From positions 1 to 64,000 of the forward strand of contig JBFEKH010000003.1 in NCBI GenBank assembly GCA_041552775.1: a DNA stretch of 64,000 nucleotides, written 5' to 3'. The position numbers and the translations under genes were made by a program. The notes under the pieces are model-generated. The model did not search any database. It was not told where the DNA came from and was given only the letters and a program-made list of their open reading frames with translations. Positions 8,662 to 17,599 of the stretch are shown piece by piece. The stretch comes from Allopontixanthobacter sp041552775 (GTDB taxonomy: Bacteria; Pseudomonadota; Alphaproteobacteria; Sphingomonadales; Sphingomonadaceae). The number at the start of each line of letters is the position of its first letter. Within the stretch, counting starts at the first letter, position 1.

Positions 8662-10476
8662 ATGCCGCAAATTCGCCGCCTCCCCGAATCTCTTGTCAAT
8701 CGCATCGCTGCTGGCGAAGTGGTGGAACGGCCGGCGGCTGCGCTAAAGGAACTGGTTGAAAATGCCATCGATGCCGGGGCGACCCGCATCGCCGTCCAGC
8801 TGGTCGAAGGCGGGCTGTCGCGCATTGAAGTGACCGACGACGGTTGCGGAATGACCCCGTCGGACATGGCGCTGGCGCTGGAACGACATGCAACGTCCAA
8901 ACTGCCAGACGAAGCGATCGAGCAAGTCGTGACATTGGGCTTTCGCGGAGAAGCATTGCCTTCCATCGCCAGCGTCGCACGCTTCACGCTGGAAAGTCGC
9001 CCACAAGGCGCGGCGAATGGTTGGCGGCGCGTGGTCGATCACGGCGATCTGGTGGAGGACGGCCCGGCAGCGCTGCCGCCGGGCACTCGCGTCAGGGTGG
9101 AACAATTGTTTCACAAGGTGCCCGCCCGGCGAAAATTCCTGCGGACCGCGCGTAGCGAATACGCCGCGTGCAAGGATGTGGTTCACCGCCTGGCCATGGC
9201 GCGGCCCGACATCGGCTTCACACTCGATCACGGCGATCGGCGCGCTTTGGCACTTCAACCTGGCGAAGCACTCGCCACTCGAGTCGCCGGAATCATCGCC
9301 CGCGAATTGGCGGATAACGGCGTTGCGATTCAACTAGAGCGCGGTTCGATGCAGCTGACCGGGATCGCCGGTCTGCCGACTTACAACCGCGGCGTGGCCG
9401 ATCACCAATATCTGTTCGTGAATGGCCGGCCGGTTAAGGACCGGCTGCTGACCGGCGCAGTGCGCGGTGCCTATTCCGATATGCTCGCGCGTGACCGGCA
9501 TGCCGTGCTTGCCCTGTTCCTTACCCTGCCGCCGGAAGAAGTGGATGTGAACGTCCATCCGGCCAAGACCGAAGTCCGCTTTCGCGATGGGCAAGCGGTG
9601 CGCGGGTTTATCGTTTCAGGCTTGCGTCAGGCCTTGGCGACGGGTGATCGGCGAAGCGCACAATCGCCCGATGTCGCCGCCATGGGCCGGTGGAAATCGG
9701 AACCTGCGGCGGAACCTTGGGCCGAGCCATCGCCAGTCCTTCGATCCATGTTCGAGGGCCGCGACTGGTCCGCACCGACAACCGGCGGCGTTGCCTCGCC
9801 GCGCCCGGACTGGCGGGGGGCAGATGGCGAAACCCTCGCCGCGCCGATGGGCCGGGCGGAACAGGCCGAAGAACTATCAGCTGAATCTGCGCAATATCCG
9901 CTCGGCATTGCGCGCGGGCAGGTGGCTAACACCTATATCGTGGCAGAGGCAGCGGACGGATTGGTGCTGGTGGATCAGCACGCCGCGCATGAACGGTTCG
10001 TGCTCGAACGCCTGCGCGCCGCCGGTGCGGAAGATGCCATCAAACGCAGCCAGGCATTGCTGCTTCCCGAGGTGGTCGAACTGGAAGAAACTGCTTGCGA
10101 CCGGCTCGAGGATGCGGCCGATAAGCTTGCGGCACTAGGCCTTGTGATCGAACGCTTCGGACCCAGTGCTATGCTGGTCCGCGCAGTTCCCTCAACCCTC
10201 GGCAAAAGCAACCCGGCGGCGCTGCTGCGCGATATCGACGACGATCTGGCAAAGCACGGCGAGGCGCTGCTGCTGGGTGAAAAACTTGATCTTGTGCTGG
10301 CAACCATGGCCTGCCACGGATCGGTCAGGGCAGGGCGGACACTCTCAGTGGCGGAGATGAACGCATTGCTCCGCGAAATGGAGCGCACGCCGCGGTCGGG
10401 TCAGTGTAATCACGGCCGCCCGACGTGGGTCAAATTGTCGATGGAAGATGTCGAAAAACTGTTCGGGAGGCATTGA
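8662..10476 (+). CDS. mutL: DNA mismatch repair protein MutL with endonuclease motif
   Basis: GHKL ATPase that links mismatch recognition to strand removal. The N-terminal ATPase shows ELVENAIDAGAT, DDGCGM and GFRGEALPSIASVA. The C-terminal domain carries the metal-dependent nicking motif DQHA(x2)E(x4)E at about residue 438, plus ACHGSVRAG and CNHGRPT (about 582). By family rules it therefore nicks DNA itself and the organism should not need MutH. A variable linker runs from about 330 to 400. Its stop overlaps the start of the following lipoprotein gene in TGATG. Confidence 0.97.
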   Translation: MPQIRRLPESLVNRIAAGEVVERPAAALKELVENAIDAGATRIAVQLVEGGLSRIEVTDDGCGMTPSDMALALERHATSKLPDEAIEQVVTLGFRGEALPSIASVARFTLESRPQGAANGWRRVVDHGDLVEDGPAALPPGTRVRVEQLFHKVPARRKFLRTARSEYAACKDVVHRLAMARPDIGFTLDHGDRRALALQPGEALATRVAGIIARELADNGVAIQLERGSMQLTGIAGLPTYNRGVADHQYLFVNGRPVKDRLLTGAVRGAYSDMLARDRHAVLALFLTLPPEEVDVNVHPAKTEVRFRDGQAVRGFIVSGLRQALATGDRRSAQSPDVAAMGRWKSEPAAEPWAEPSPVLRSMFEGRDWSAPTTGGVASPRPDWRGADGETLAAPMGRAEQAEELSAESAQYPLGIARGQVANTYIVAEAADGLVLVDQHAAHERFVLERLRAAGAEDAIKRSQALLLPEVVELEETACDRLEDAADKLAALGLVIERFGPSAMLVRAVPSTLGKSNPAALLRDIDDDLAKHGEALLLGEKLDLVLATMACHGSVRAGRTLSVAEMNALLREMERTPRSGQCNHGRPTWVKLSMEDVEKLFGRH

Positions 10477-10985
10477 TGGATCGACGCTTGTTCACACTTT
10501 GCCTGGCTTCGGCCGTGACCTTGGCAGCCTGTTCGGAAGAAGTCAGTCCGGCGGAGCGAGAAAGGATTGATGCGGCAAAAATCGCTGCGGTCGAGCGGGC
10601 CAATATTGTCCCGCCGGACCCCGTTTCTCCGCAAAAAATCCGTTATCCCGATTACGAGGCCAATGATCTTTTCGGCGCGGGCTGTGCGTTTGTGCCCGCG
10701 GGGGGCGGTCTCGGCGCGATTGCGCTGACGAGGGCTGACGTGGCCTATCTCAAGCTCGACGAGAAGGTGGTTCGTCTGGCAGCGGATAAAGGCGGCGAGA
10801 AAGCACCCTTTGCGACATGGGAGAAGTATGATGGCCGGATCCATTCGATCCTGCTCGAATTCGCGCCGGACGACGGGAAAGCCTCGGGCACCGAAACTGT
10901 CGAATATCCGGCAGATCTGACCATCCGCAATGGTCGCGACCAGATTGTCTACCGGGCATCCGGGCTCGCCCAGTGCGGATTCTAG
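10476..10985 (+). CDS. Small lipoprotein of unknown function
   Basis: The start is taken at the ATG overlapping the mutL stop, because this gives a clean lipoprotein signal: MDRRLFTLCLASAVTLAAC with a LAAC lipobox. The mature part (about 150 residues) has no motif I recognise. It is followed by a weak hairpin. Overlap with mutL suggests coupled translation, but nothing in the protein suggests a repair role. Confidence 0.8.
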   Translation: MDRRLFTLCLASAVTLAACSEEVSPAERERIDAAKIAAVERANIVPPDPVSPQKIRYPDYEANDLFGAGCAFVPAGGGLGAIALTRADVAYLKLDEKVVRLAADKGGEKAPFATWEKYDGRIHSILLEFAPDDGKASGTETVEYPADLTIRNGRDQIVYRASGLAQCGF

Positions 10986-10990
10986 GGTGT

Positions 10991-11015
10991 GCGGATTTCA
11001 GAGTCCGCGGGTTTT
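10991..11015 (+). terminator. Weak hairpin with T-tract after the mutL-lipoprotein unit
   Basis: GCGGA at 10991-10995 can pair with TCCGC at 11004-11008, followed by GGGTTTT. The stem is only five pairs, so it is a possible rather than convincing intrinsic terminator. Confidence 0.35.
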
Positions 11016-11024
11016 AGGGCAGCA

Positions 11025-11486
11025 TCATTCAACCGGTGCGGATTGATCGCGCACCCGGATCAAACCGTTCGAGACCATTTCCAGTACCAGTTCTCCGTTC
11101 TGGTTGAACGTTTGGCTCTTTGATTTGAAAATGCCCATTTCGGGTCGCGAATTGCTCCGGCGTTTTTCGAGTATTTCGCTGCGACATGACAGGGTGTCGC
11201 AGGGATAGACCGGCTTGACCCAGCGCAGATTGTCGACCCCAGGGGAACCGAGACCGGCCTGCTGGTGAATTTTCATATCGTCGACCATCATTCGCATGGT
11301 CATGGCGCAGGTATGCCACCCGCTGGCCGAAAGCCTGCCGAAATGGGTCTGCGCGGCAGCCTCGTCGTCGAGGTGAAATGGCTGCGGATCATAGGCCTCG
11401 GCAAACCGCATCACTTCTTCACGCGTCACTTCATAATGGCCGAATGTCTTGGACGACCCGACGATCAGGTCTTCGTAAAAAAGCAT
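11025..11486 (-). CDS. MaoC family dehydratase (hot-dog fold)
   Basis: Probable (R)-specific enoyl-CoA hydratase-like enzyme, 153 residues. The hydratase-2 signature is present around YDPQPFHLDDEAA (about residues 32-44), where an Asp and a His are the usual catalytic pair. The rest fits one hot-dog domain (GWHTCAMTMRMMVDD, then VYPCDTLSCRSEI). No substrate can be named. It lies 39 bases downstream of the glutaredoxin-MauE gene on the same strand and could be co-transcribed. Confidence 0.88.
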   Translation of the reverse strand: MLFYEDLIVGSSKTFGHYEVTREEVMRFAEAYDPQPFHLDDEAAAQTHFGRLSASGWHTCAMTMRMMVDDMKIHQQAGLGSPGVDNLRWVKPVYPCDTLSCRSEILEKRRSNSRPEMGIFKSKSQTFNQNGELVLEMVSNGLIRVRDQSAPVE

Positions 11487-11525
11487 GTTAACTGCGCCCC
11501 TGTAATCCGCTTGGTTGCCAGCGCT

Positions 11526-12269
11526 TTAATACACCAGCATCCACACGCCCATAGCCATCATCGCCAGGTTTTCCGACAGGGAAATGAAGCCGAGCGGGAC
11601 ATTGCCGCTCCCTCCGACGCACGCGCATTTGATGTCGCGTTTCTGGATATAGACAGCGTAGAAAACCGAAGCAGCACCGATCGTTCCGATGACCAGCGCC
11701 ACCGGTATCGAGAGCCATGGCAGCACGCGCCCAGCCATCAGCACTGCAGCCAGTGCTTCCAGATAGGGATAGGCGTAAGAGTAAGGCACGAACCTTTTGG
11801 CCAGCAGATCATAGCCGACGAACATGCTGGAAAATTTCTCGACATCCTGCAGCTTGAGCATTGCCAGCATCGCCATGGAAAAGGCGACGAACCACTCCGC
11901 CGTCCTGATGGTCAGCGGCGAGCTATACACAAACTGGCTCATCGCCAGGGCCAGCGCGAGACCGACTGCGAAGACTGCTAGCACCGGACGGTAAGTGGTT
12001 CTGCCGGGGTCAGGCAGCGGATTGTCGAAATAAGCCCTGAGTTCGGTGTAACCGCCAACCATGGTGTCGCCGATGAAGGTCTGCGGCGTTGTCACTACAC
12101 CGTGCTTTGCCTTGAACGCATCGGTCTGCTCGCGGGTTGTCAGGTGATGATCCTCCACGGTAAAACCCTGGCGTTCAAGCAGCCATTTGGACTTGATGCC
12201 ATAGGGACAGACATGGCTGTCCATGACCATGCGATAGAGGCGGGCAGTTTTGTCCTGAGAATTTTTCAT
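11526..12269 (-). CDS. Glutaredoxin-MauE/DoxX fusion membrane protein
   Basis: Two-part protein of 247 residues. Residues about 10-85 are a glutaredoxin-like domain with redox site CPYG (in SHVCPYGIKSKW) and the cis-proline segment TTPQTFIGD. Residues about 95-247 form a four-helix membrane domain of the MauE/DoxX redox family, with a CxC pair in IKCACVGGSGN. The likely role is moving reducing equivalents between a thiol and a membrane or periplasmic partner; the partner is unknown. A near-perfect palindrome 10 bases before the start resembles CsoR/CstR-family operators, pointing to control by copper or persulfide. No such repressor gene is in the window. Confidence 0.85.
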   Translation of the reverse strand: MKNSQDKTARLYRMVMDSHVCPYGIKSKWLLERQGFTVEDHHLTTREQTDAFKAKHGVVTTPQTFIGDTMVGGYTELRAYFDNPLPDPGRTTYRPVLAVFAVGLALALAMSQFVYSSPLTIRTAEWFVAFSMAMLAMLKLQDVEKFSSMFVGYDLLAKRFVPYSYAYPYLEALAAVLMAGRVLPWLSIPVALVIGTIGAASVFYAVYIQKRDIKCACVGGSGNVPLGFISLSENLAMMAMGVWMLVY

Positions 12270-12278
12270 GGATTGAAA

Positions 12279-12299
12279 ATATACCCTATGGGGGTATAT
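12279..12299 (-). promoter_or_regulatory. CsoR/CstR-type palindromic operator candidate
   Basis: ATATACCC and GGGTATAT form a perfect inverted repeat with five bases between, and the G-run extends the core to an ATACCC...GGGGTAT pattern. This matches the general layout of operators for the CsoR/RcnR/CstR repressor family. It ends 10 bases upstream of the ATG of the glutaredoxin-MauE gene, where a bound repressor would block transcription. Confidence 0.6.
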
Positions 12300-12312
12300 T
12301 TCAAGGGCGCGG

Positions 12313-13113
12313 CTACGCCCGGAATGACGGGATTTTTCCGTCCGTGTCCATGTTCGGGATAATCCTGTATCGCGACAGAATCAGGCTGAAGATACCAAAC
12401 AGAAGTAGTCCGACCGCCACCAGCGTGAACACGAAACCTTCGCCTGACAGGGAGGCTACAGCATCGCCAAGCGTCTTGATCTGGTCACTGCCGCTCGACA
12501 TGAAGCCTGCGCGCACGAGCGACCAGCCGATCACAATGAACACCACCGCACGCGCGGCATAGCCAGCTCCGCCCAGCCATCTGGTGTAGGATGGTGCACC
12601 CGCACTGATGCGGTTCATGAATGATCCGGTGAACGCCTTTTTCGCCTGCGCAAATGCAGCGACGAAAAAGATAAGGCCGAGCAGACCGAGGACCGCGCCG
12701 CCAAGTGTGACGGACAGGATACCGTCGGCCGCTTCCTGTGCTCCGCCGCCGCTGCCGCCGCCGGATGAAGTTGCAAATTTATAGGCGGAGTAGGCCATTG
12801 CGACGTGACCGATCGCACTGCCTGCATGGCCGAGCCGCATTCCCCAGCCTTTCTTGTCCGAACCGTGGTTCTCGACATCGAAGAAGGTGGAGGTGAAGCG
12901 GAACAGGGCATAGGCGATCAGGCCGACGACCATTAGCCACAGGATCACAGCGCCTAGCGGGAATTCCTTGATCGCGATGAAGATTCCGTCAGTCCCCTGA
13001 GAAATCTTGCTGGCGCTGGTCAGCGCAATAAAACCCAGCACCGTGTACAGGATTGCGCGACTGAAATAACCTACCCGTACGAGCGAGCTGAATTCTTCCG
13101 ATTTATCTACCAT
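12313..13113 (-). CDS. DUF1206 membrane protein
   Basis: About 266 residues with three repeats of a two-helix unit typical of DUF1206, beginning at VRVGYFSRAILYTVLGFIAL, AMRLGHAGSAIG-like and YTRWLGGAGYAARAVVF. Function is unknown in the family. I prefer the ATG giving MVDKSEEF; the frame extends 11 codons further to a TTG. The N-terminal half of the loop region holds a Gly/Ser-rich stretch (SGGGSGGG). It stands alone on the minus strand. Confidence 0.8.
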   Translation of the reverse strand: MVDKSEEFSSLVRVGYFSRAILYTVLGFIALTSASKISQGTDGIFIAIKEFPLGAVILWLMVVGLIAYALFRFTSTFFDVENHGSDKKGWGMRLGHAGSAIGHVAMAYSAYKFATSSGGGSGGGAQEAADGILSVTLGGAVLGLLGLIFFVAAFAQAKKAFTGSFMNRISAGAPSYTRWLGGAGYAARAVVFIVIGWSLVRAGFMSSGSDQIKTLGDAVASLSGEGFVFTLVAVGLLLFGIFSLILSRYRIIPNMDTDGKIPSFRA

Positions 13114-13174
13114 CTGGTTTTTTCCCGCCTCTTGTTTCCGCACCAACGGGCAGAAAGCGAAAAGGTGCCGGGAT

Positions 13175-14275
13175 TTAAACGTTGAATTTGAAATTCAGGA
13201 TGTCGCCGTCCTGAACCAGATATTCCTTGCCTTCCTGCCGCAGCTTCCCCGCATCGCGGGCTCCCGTTTCACCGCCCAGTGAAACGAAATCATCGAATGC
13301 AATGGTTTCCGCCTTGATGAAACCGCGTTCGAAATCGCTGTGGATCTCGCCAGCTGCCTGCGGAGCCTTCGCGCCCTTGGGGAAAGTCCATGCGCGGGCT
13401 TCCTTTGGGCCGGCGGTGAAATAGGTTTGCAGGCCGAGCAGTTCATAACCGGCGCGGATTACGCGGGCGAGGCCGCTTTCTTTGAGGCCGAGTTCAGCAA
13501 GGAATTCCCCGCGATCTTCCACCGGCATGGTCACCAGATCTGCTTCAATCGCAGCGGAGACCACCACCGATTGTGCGCCTTCGGCAGCGGCCTTGGCTGC
13601 AACCATCTGCGACATTGCATTGCCCGTCGCAGCGTCTTCTTCAGCGACGTTGCACACGTAAAGAACCGGTTTGGCGGTCAGCAATTGCGCTTGTTCGAAA
13701 ACGCGCTTTTCCTCGATATCTTTTGGCTCGGTCAGCCGTGCGGGCTTACCTTCGCGCAGCAATTCGAGCGCCTGACCCAGCACGCTGGCGAGAACCTTGG
13801 CGTCCTTGTCGCCAGCCTTTGCCTTTTTCTCCGCAGCAGGAACGCGTTTTTCGAGGCTTTCGAGATCGGACAGCATCAATTCGGTTTCGACCACTTCGGC
13901 GTCCGACTGCGGATCGACCTTGTTGGCAACATGCTGGATATCATCGTCTTCGAAGCAGCGCAGCACGTGTACGATGGCATCGACTTCGCGAATGTTGGCG
14001 AGGAACTGGTTGCCCAGGCCTTCGCCCTTGCTGGCCCCTTTGACGAGGCCGGCAATGTCAACGAACCCGAGCTGGGTTTCAATGATCTTCGCGCTACCGG
14101 CGATCTTGGCAATCTGGTCCAGACGCGCATCAGGCACCGCGACCTGGCCGACATTCGGCTCGATCGTGCAGAACGGATAATTGGCCGCCTGCGCCGCCTG
14201 CGTCTCTGTGAGCGCATTGAAAAGGGTGGACTTGCCAACATTGGGCAGCCCGACGATCCCGCAACGGAAACCCAT
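13175..14275 (-). CDS. ychF: Ribosome-binding ATPase YchF (Obg-family)
   Basis: P-loop protein of the Obg family that prefers ATP and binds ribosomes. G1 is GLPNVGKSTLFNAL near residues 9-22, G3 lies in FVDIAGLVKGAS, and the altered G4 is NVAEED, which in YchF explains the ATP preference. A coiled-coil hairpin sits around 130-165 and a TGS domain ends the 366-residue protein (KEYLVQDGDILNFKFNV). Normal length and no anomalies. Confidence 0.97.
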   Translation of the reverse strand: MGFRCGIVGLPNVGKSTLFNALTETQAAQAANYPFCTIEPNVGQVAVPDARLDQIAKIAGSAKIIETQLGFVDIAGLVKGASKGEGLGNQFLANIREVDAIVHVLRCFEDDDIQHVANKVDPQSDAEVVETELMLSDLESLEKRVPAAEKKAKAGDKDAKVLASVLGQALELLREGKPARLTEPKDIEEKRVFEQAQLLTAKPVLYVCNVAEEDAATGNAMSQMVAAKAAAEGAQSVVVSAAIEADLVTMPVEDRGEFLAELGLKESGLARVIRAGYELLGLQTYFTAGPKEARAWTFPKGAKAPQAAGEIHSDFERGFIKAETIAFDDFVSLGGETGARDAGKLRQEGKEYLVQDGDILNFKFNV

Positions 14276-14350
14276 CGAAAACTCCGGAAGTAAGAACAGG
14301 AGGCGCGCTTAGCCCCCTGCGCGCCGCATTACCAGCCCAGTCGTAACGGT

Positions 14351-15349
14351 CTAGACGTTGTGAACCGCCTTGATCCACGGGCCGTAGGGCGTTTCTCCCA
14401 GCCAGCCCACCTGCACCTTGGCGCTGACTTCGTTGATCGCCATTTGCGGTTTGTGGCCAGGGTGAACTGCGCGGCGCAGTGGGCGAGTGCCCGGCGGCAT
14501 GGCAATGATCTCGCCAATCGCGTTAGGTACATCAATCGGATCGGTCGTGCCGCCTGCGCCGCTGGTGCTGGTGCGAAGCTGGGCAATCAGTTCGGGATAG
14601 CCGCTCAAGTGTTTTTCATTCGACCGGTCGAGCAATTTCTGGGTGTTTGCATTGGCGTTGGCCCAGATCTTTGTCGGATAACCGCCCGGCTCGATAATCG
14701 TCACCTCGATGTTGTGCGGCACGAGTTCATACGCGAGCGATTCGCTGAGCGCTTCGAGCGCGAATTTGGTGGGCGAATACTGGCCGTAAGCCGGCGCGAT
14801 TACCCGACCCAATTGCGATGTGACATTGAAAATCTGGCCAGATTTTGCGGCGCGCATTGCCGGTAGGGCGGCCCGGATTGTACGCTGCGTGCCGAAGACA
14901 TTGGTTTCGAACATCAGCCGGGTCGCTTCCATGTCCTGGATTTCAATCGGTCCCGCAATCGACATACCTGCATTGTTGACCAGCACGTCGAGCGCGCCGC
15001 CCGCCATCTCCTCGGCTTTGGCAACCCCTGCAGCCACCTGCTCATCGCTGGTGACGTCCATTTCGATCACATGCAGGTCGAGGTTTTCAGCCTTTGCCAG
15101 CGCGATCAGCTCGTCACCCTCGGGCCGCGGCAGGTTGCGCATGGTAGCGAAGACCTTGGCGCCCTCGTGGGCGAATTTCTCGGCCATCAAGCGCCCGAAG
15201 CCAGACGAGCAACCGGTGATCAGGATCGACTTGCCCGTCAAATCAGCCTTTGCGGCGATCATGTCGGCTTGGGCAGTTGCGGCTGTCGCGACCAGTGCCG
15301 ATGTTGCAGCGGCTCCGGCTAGCAGGGTGCGGCGGTCGATCTTGGTCAT
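14351..15349 (-). CDS. Short-chain dehydrogenase/reductase with a Tat-type signal
   Basis: Classical SDR fold: cofactor loop TGCSSGFG (45-52), NNAG (125-128), and active site S178, YSPTK with Y191 and K195. Unusually, the N-terminus reads MTKIDRRTLLAGAAATSALV with an AQA cleavage-like site near 25-28, a twin-arginine signal, so the enzyme may be exported with its nucleotide bound. The start is chosen at the ATG with GGAGAG six bases upstream; an extra 10 codons upstream lack such support. Substrate unknown. It is not overlapped by neighbours. Confidence 0.88.
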   Translation of the reverse strand: MTKIDRRTLLAGAAATSALVATAATAQADMIAAKADLTGKSILITGCSSGFGRLMAEKFAHEGAKVFATMRNLPRPEGDELIALAKAENLDLHVIEMDVTSDEQVAAGVAKAEEMAGGALDVLVNNAGMSIAGPIEIQDMEATRLMFETNVFGTQRTIRAALPAMRAAKSGQIFNVTSQLGRVIAPAYGQYSPTKFALEALSESLAYELVPHNIEVTIIEPGGYPTKIWANANANTQKLLDRSNEKHLSGYPELIAQLRTSTSGAGGTTDPIDVPNAIGEIIAMPPGTRPLRRAVHPGHKPQMAINEVSAKVQVGWLGETPYGPWIKAVHNV

Positions 15350-15388
15350 GTGGCTCTCCAATGGGATGTCTTGCGACACGGTAGTGCG

Positions 15389-15886
15389 TCAGAGCCGGTC
15401 AATCCACCCCTGCAGTTCGGCGGGCGATCGGAAATGGAAGGCCTGCCCGCCAAATGACTGCACGTGCCGGGTAAGGGCAGGACGCTTGGTCCACGGCCAT
15501 TTGGCGATATACCACAGGAAAGCCAGGTCGAGCCGTTCCGGGCAACCCTCGGCCACGTCGGGCCGTGTTCGGCCGCGATATGTCCAGATCCGCCGGATCG
15601 TGCGCCATAGGCAAAGCGGGATCGGGAAATCGAGATAGACCACCGTATCGGCATGTCCCATCCTGAGGTCCATTGACCCGCCGTAATTCCCATCAATGAT
15701 CCATGAAGGTCGGTTCAACGCTTCGTCCAGCTTGCCCGCAAATTCATCCGGCGAGGGCTCGGTCCAGCCCGGACGCCAGTAAAGCTGGTCGAGATGGATC
15801 ACGGGCAGCCCGAGCTTCGCACCGATTTGTCCGGCAGCGGTCGATTTGCCCGCACCGCATGGTCCGATCACGAGCACGCGTTTCAC
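15389..15886 (-). CDS. P-loop NTPase, adenylate-kinase/topology-modulation-like
   Basis: About 165 residues with a Walker A loop GPCGAGKST right at the N-terminus, followed by HLDQLYWRPGW and WIIDGNY, the pattern of FlaR/topology-modulation-like small kinases. I place the start at a GTG (VKRVLVIG) just after the pth stop; the frame is open further upstream inside pth without a good start. The natural substrate is unknown. It follows pth on the same strand and is probably co-transcribed. Confidence 0.8.
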   Translation of the reverse strand: MKRVLVIGPCGAGKSTAAGQIGAKLGLPVIHLDQLYWRPGWTEPSPDEFAGKLDEALNRPSWIIDGNYGGSMDLRMGHADTVVYLDFPIPLCLWRTIRRIWTYRGRTRPDVAEGCPERLDLAFLWYIAKWPWTKRPALTRHVQSFGGQAFHFRSPAELQGWIDRL

Positions 15887-15891
15887 CTGCT

Positions 15892-16461
15892 TCAGTCCCG
15901 CAATCTCAGCGCGACTTCGCTCATGAACCGGGCGGCGTCGCCCTTGGCCAGCCAATCGGCTTCGGCACTGATCGCCCCTAGCGTCGCGGCGAGATCATCC
16001 TGCTCTGCCTTGGCATAATTACCCAGGACATAACCGTGCACGCGGTCCTTGTGGCCCGGATGGCCGATCCCGATCCGCACGCGGCGAAAATCATTGCCGA
16101 CATGCTGGTCGATCGAACGAAGGCCATTGTGGCCCGCATTGCCGCCGCCCTGCTTCACCTTGACCTTCAACGGTTCCAGGTCGAGCTCGTCATGGAACAC
16201 AGTCAGCGCATCCAGCCCCAGTTTGTAGAACCGCATGGCTTCACCAACAGCGCGGCCGCTTTCGTTCATGAATGTCGCAGGTTTGAGCAGGATGATCCGT
16301 TCGCCGCCGATCCGGCCATCCTGGATCCAGCCGGAGAATTTTTTCTGCACCGGCCCGAAATCATGCATCGCCGCCATGACGTCCGCCGCCATGAACCCGA
16401 CGTTGTGCCGGTGCATCGCATATTGCGGACCGGGATTTCCGAGACCTACCCAAAGTTGCAT
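15892..16461 (-). CDS. pth: Peptidyl-tRNA hydrolase
   Basis: Releases peptidyl-tRNAs that drop off ribosomes. The 189 residues show the family's N-terminus (LWVGLGNPGPQYAMHRHNVGFM, with the catalytic His) and also the core segments KPATFMNESGRAV, HDELDL and GGGNAGHNGLRSI. AAGGGA lies six bases before the ATG. It follows rplY on the same strand, a common bacterial neighbour, but an intrinsic terminator stands between them. Confidence 0.97.
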   Translation of the reverse strand: MQLWVGLGNPGPQYAMHRHNVGFMAADVMAAMHDFGPVQKKFSGWIQDGRIGGERIILLKPATFMNESGRAVGEAMRFYKLGLDALTVFHDELDLEPLKVKVKQGGGNAGHNGLRSIDQHVGNDFRRVRIGIGHPGHKDRVHGYVLGNYAKAEQDDLAATLGAISAEADWLAKGDAARFMSEVALRLRD

Positions 16462-16510
16462 GATTTCCCTTCAGTACGTTTGGCGCTCTAGTAAATTTGG
16501 CCGGAAAAGC

Positions 16511-16546
16511 AAAACGCCCGCCACGCTTTCGCGGGACGGGCGTTTT
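16511..16546 (-). terminator. Intrinsic terminator after rplY
   Basis: AAAACGCCCG and CGGGCGTTTT pair around an inner CGC/GCG stem with a TTTC loop. Read on the minus strand the stem is followed by TTTTGCTTTT. It lies between rplY and pth, so it should end or attenuate the rplY transcript. The symmetric A-tract means it could work both ways. Confidence 0.8.
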
Positions 16547-16568
16547 CAACCATAGTGAAAGATGGGGC

Positions 16569-17240
16569 TTATTCGCCGCCTTCTTCGGTTTCTTCTTCGC
16601 TGGCAGATGCTCCAGCAGTTGTGCCTTCTGCTTCACCTTCTTCGCCGTCGGCGCCGCCATCCTGGCTCTTCAGCGCGGATGGAGCAACGATGGTAGCGAT
16701 GGTGAAGTCACGATCGGTGATCGCGCTGACCGAGCCATCCGGCAGCACAACGGTGCTGATGTGGATCGAATCGCCAACTTCCAGACCGGTAACGTCAATG
16801 TGGATTTCGTCAGGGATCTTGTCGCTTTCGCAGACCAGTTCCAGCTCGTGACGAACCACGTTGAGAACGCCGCCCTTCTTGAGGCCGGGGCTGGATTCTT
16901 CGTTGATGAATACAACCGGCACGTTGACTTCGATCTTCGAATCCTTGGACAGGCGGAAGAAATCGACATGCAGCGGCTGGTCGTTCACCGGGTGAAAGGC
17001 AACATCCTTTGGCAGGGTGCGTACGCTCTTGCCGCCAACATCGATCATCACGATCGAGTTCATGAAGTGGCCGGTGCCAAGCTGACGGTTCAGCTCCTTG
17101 GCTTCGACGTGGATCGGGGCGGGATCTTCTCCGCCGCCATAAATGACAGCAGGAACTCGGCCTTCGCGACGCAGTGCACGGGAGGCTCCCTTGCCAGCCC
17201 GTTCGCGCGTCTCAGCCGGCAGGTGTAGAGCGTCGCTCAT
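16569..17240 (-). CDS. rplY: 50S ribosomal protein L25 (CTC form)
   Basis: Two-domain L25/Ctc protein that binds 5S rRNA. The N-terminal L25 domain includes LPAETRERAGKGASRALRRE and IPAVIYG-like VPAVIYGG. The C-terminal TL5 beta domain ends in an acidic Ala/Glu tail of about 35 residues, which is common in alphaproteobacteria. The start is taken at MSDALHLP, with AAAGG about nine bases upstream; an upstream in-frame ATG-like start would add 15 atypical residues. Confidence 0.95.
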   Translation of the reverse strand: MSDALHLPAETRERAGKGASRALRREGRVPAVIYGGGEDPAPIHVEAKELNRQLGTGHFMNSIVMIDVGGKSVRTLPKDVAFHPVNDQPLHVDFFRLSKDSKIEVNVPVVFINEESSPGLKKGGVLNVVRHELELVCESDKIPDEIHIDVTGLEVGDSIHISTVVLPDGSVSAITDRDFTIATIVAPSALKSQDGGADGEEGEAEGTTAGASASEEETEEGGE

Positions 17241-17599
17241 AAATATTGCCTTTCGAAATGCATTATGTGGTCTTCCGTCTGCCAAGCCTCCAGGGATGAC
17301 CTTGGCCGGAAGCGCGCGCCTTTACGGGCAATATGGGCGAAAGACAAGCGGCAATGGTCTCCGGCCGGCGCTCAGGCTGCAATCTGTTGCAAGCGTTTAC
17401 GGCACAGCCATTTCACTTGGCCTCAGCAAATCATGAAAGCGGACCGTCGGTCGATTACTCGATTCCGTAATTTGCAGGCGCCGCCAGTCATTCCCCAAAG
17501 TGCCAGATTGTGAATTAGCCCATATTTTTTGCGTTATCCTTTGTATTCCTATGCTTAGCGTGAGGAGGGGCTCCGTTTATAGCGTTGAGGGTCGCAATT
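17241..17599. other. Intergenic region without a recognised gene
   Basis: About 360 bases upstream of rplY on one side and of the broken small membrane gene on the other. It holds a short inverted repeat CCAAG/CTTGG near 17281-17305 in the rplY leader. Just before 17600 it has a possible promoter (TATGCT near 17551) and a GAGG ribosome-binding site for the broken gene. I see no tRNA or other RNA signature. Confidence 0.5.
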
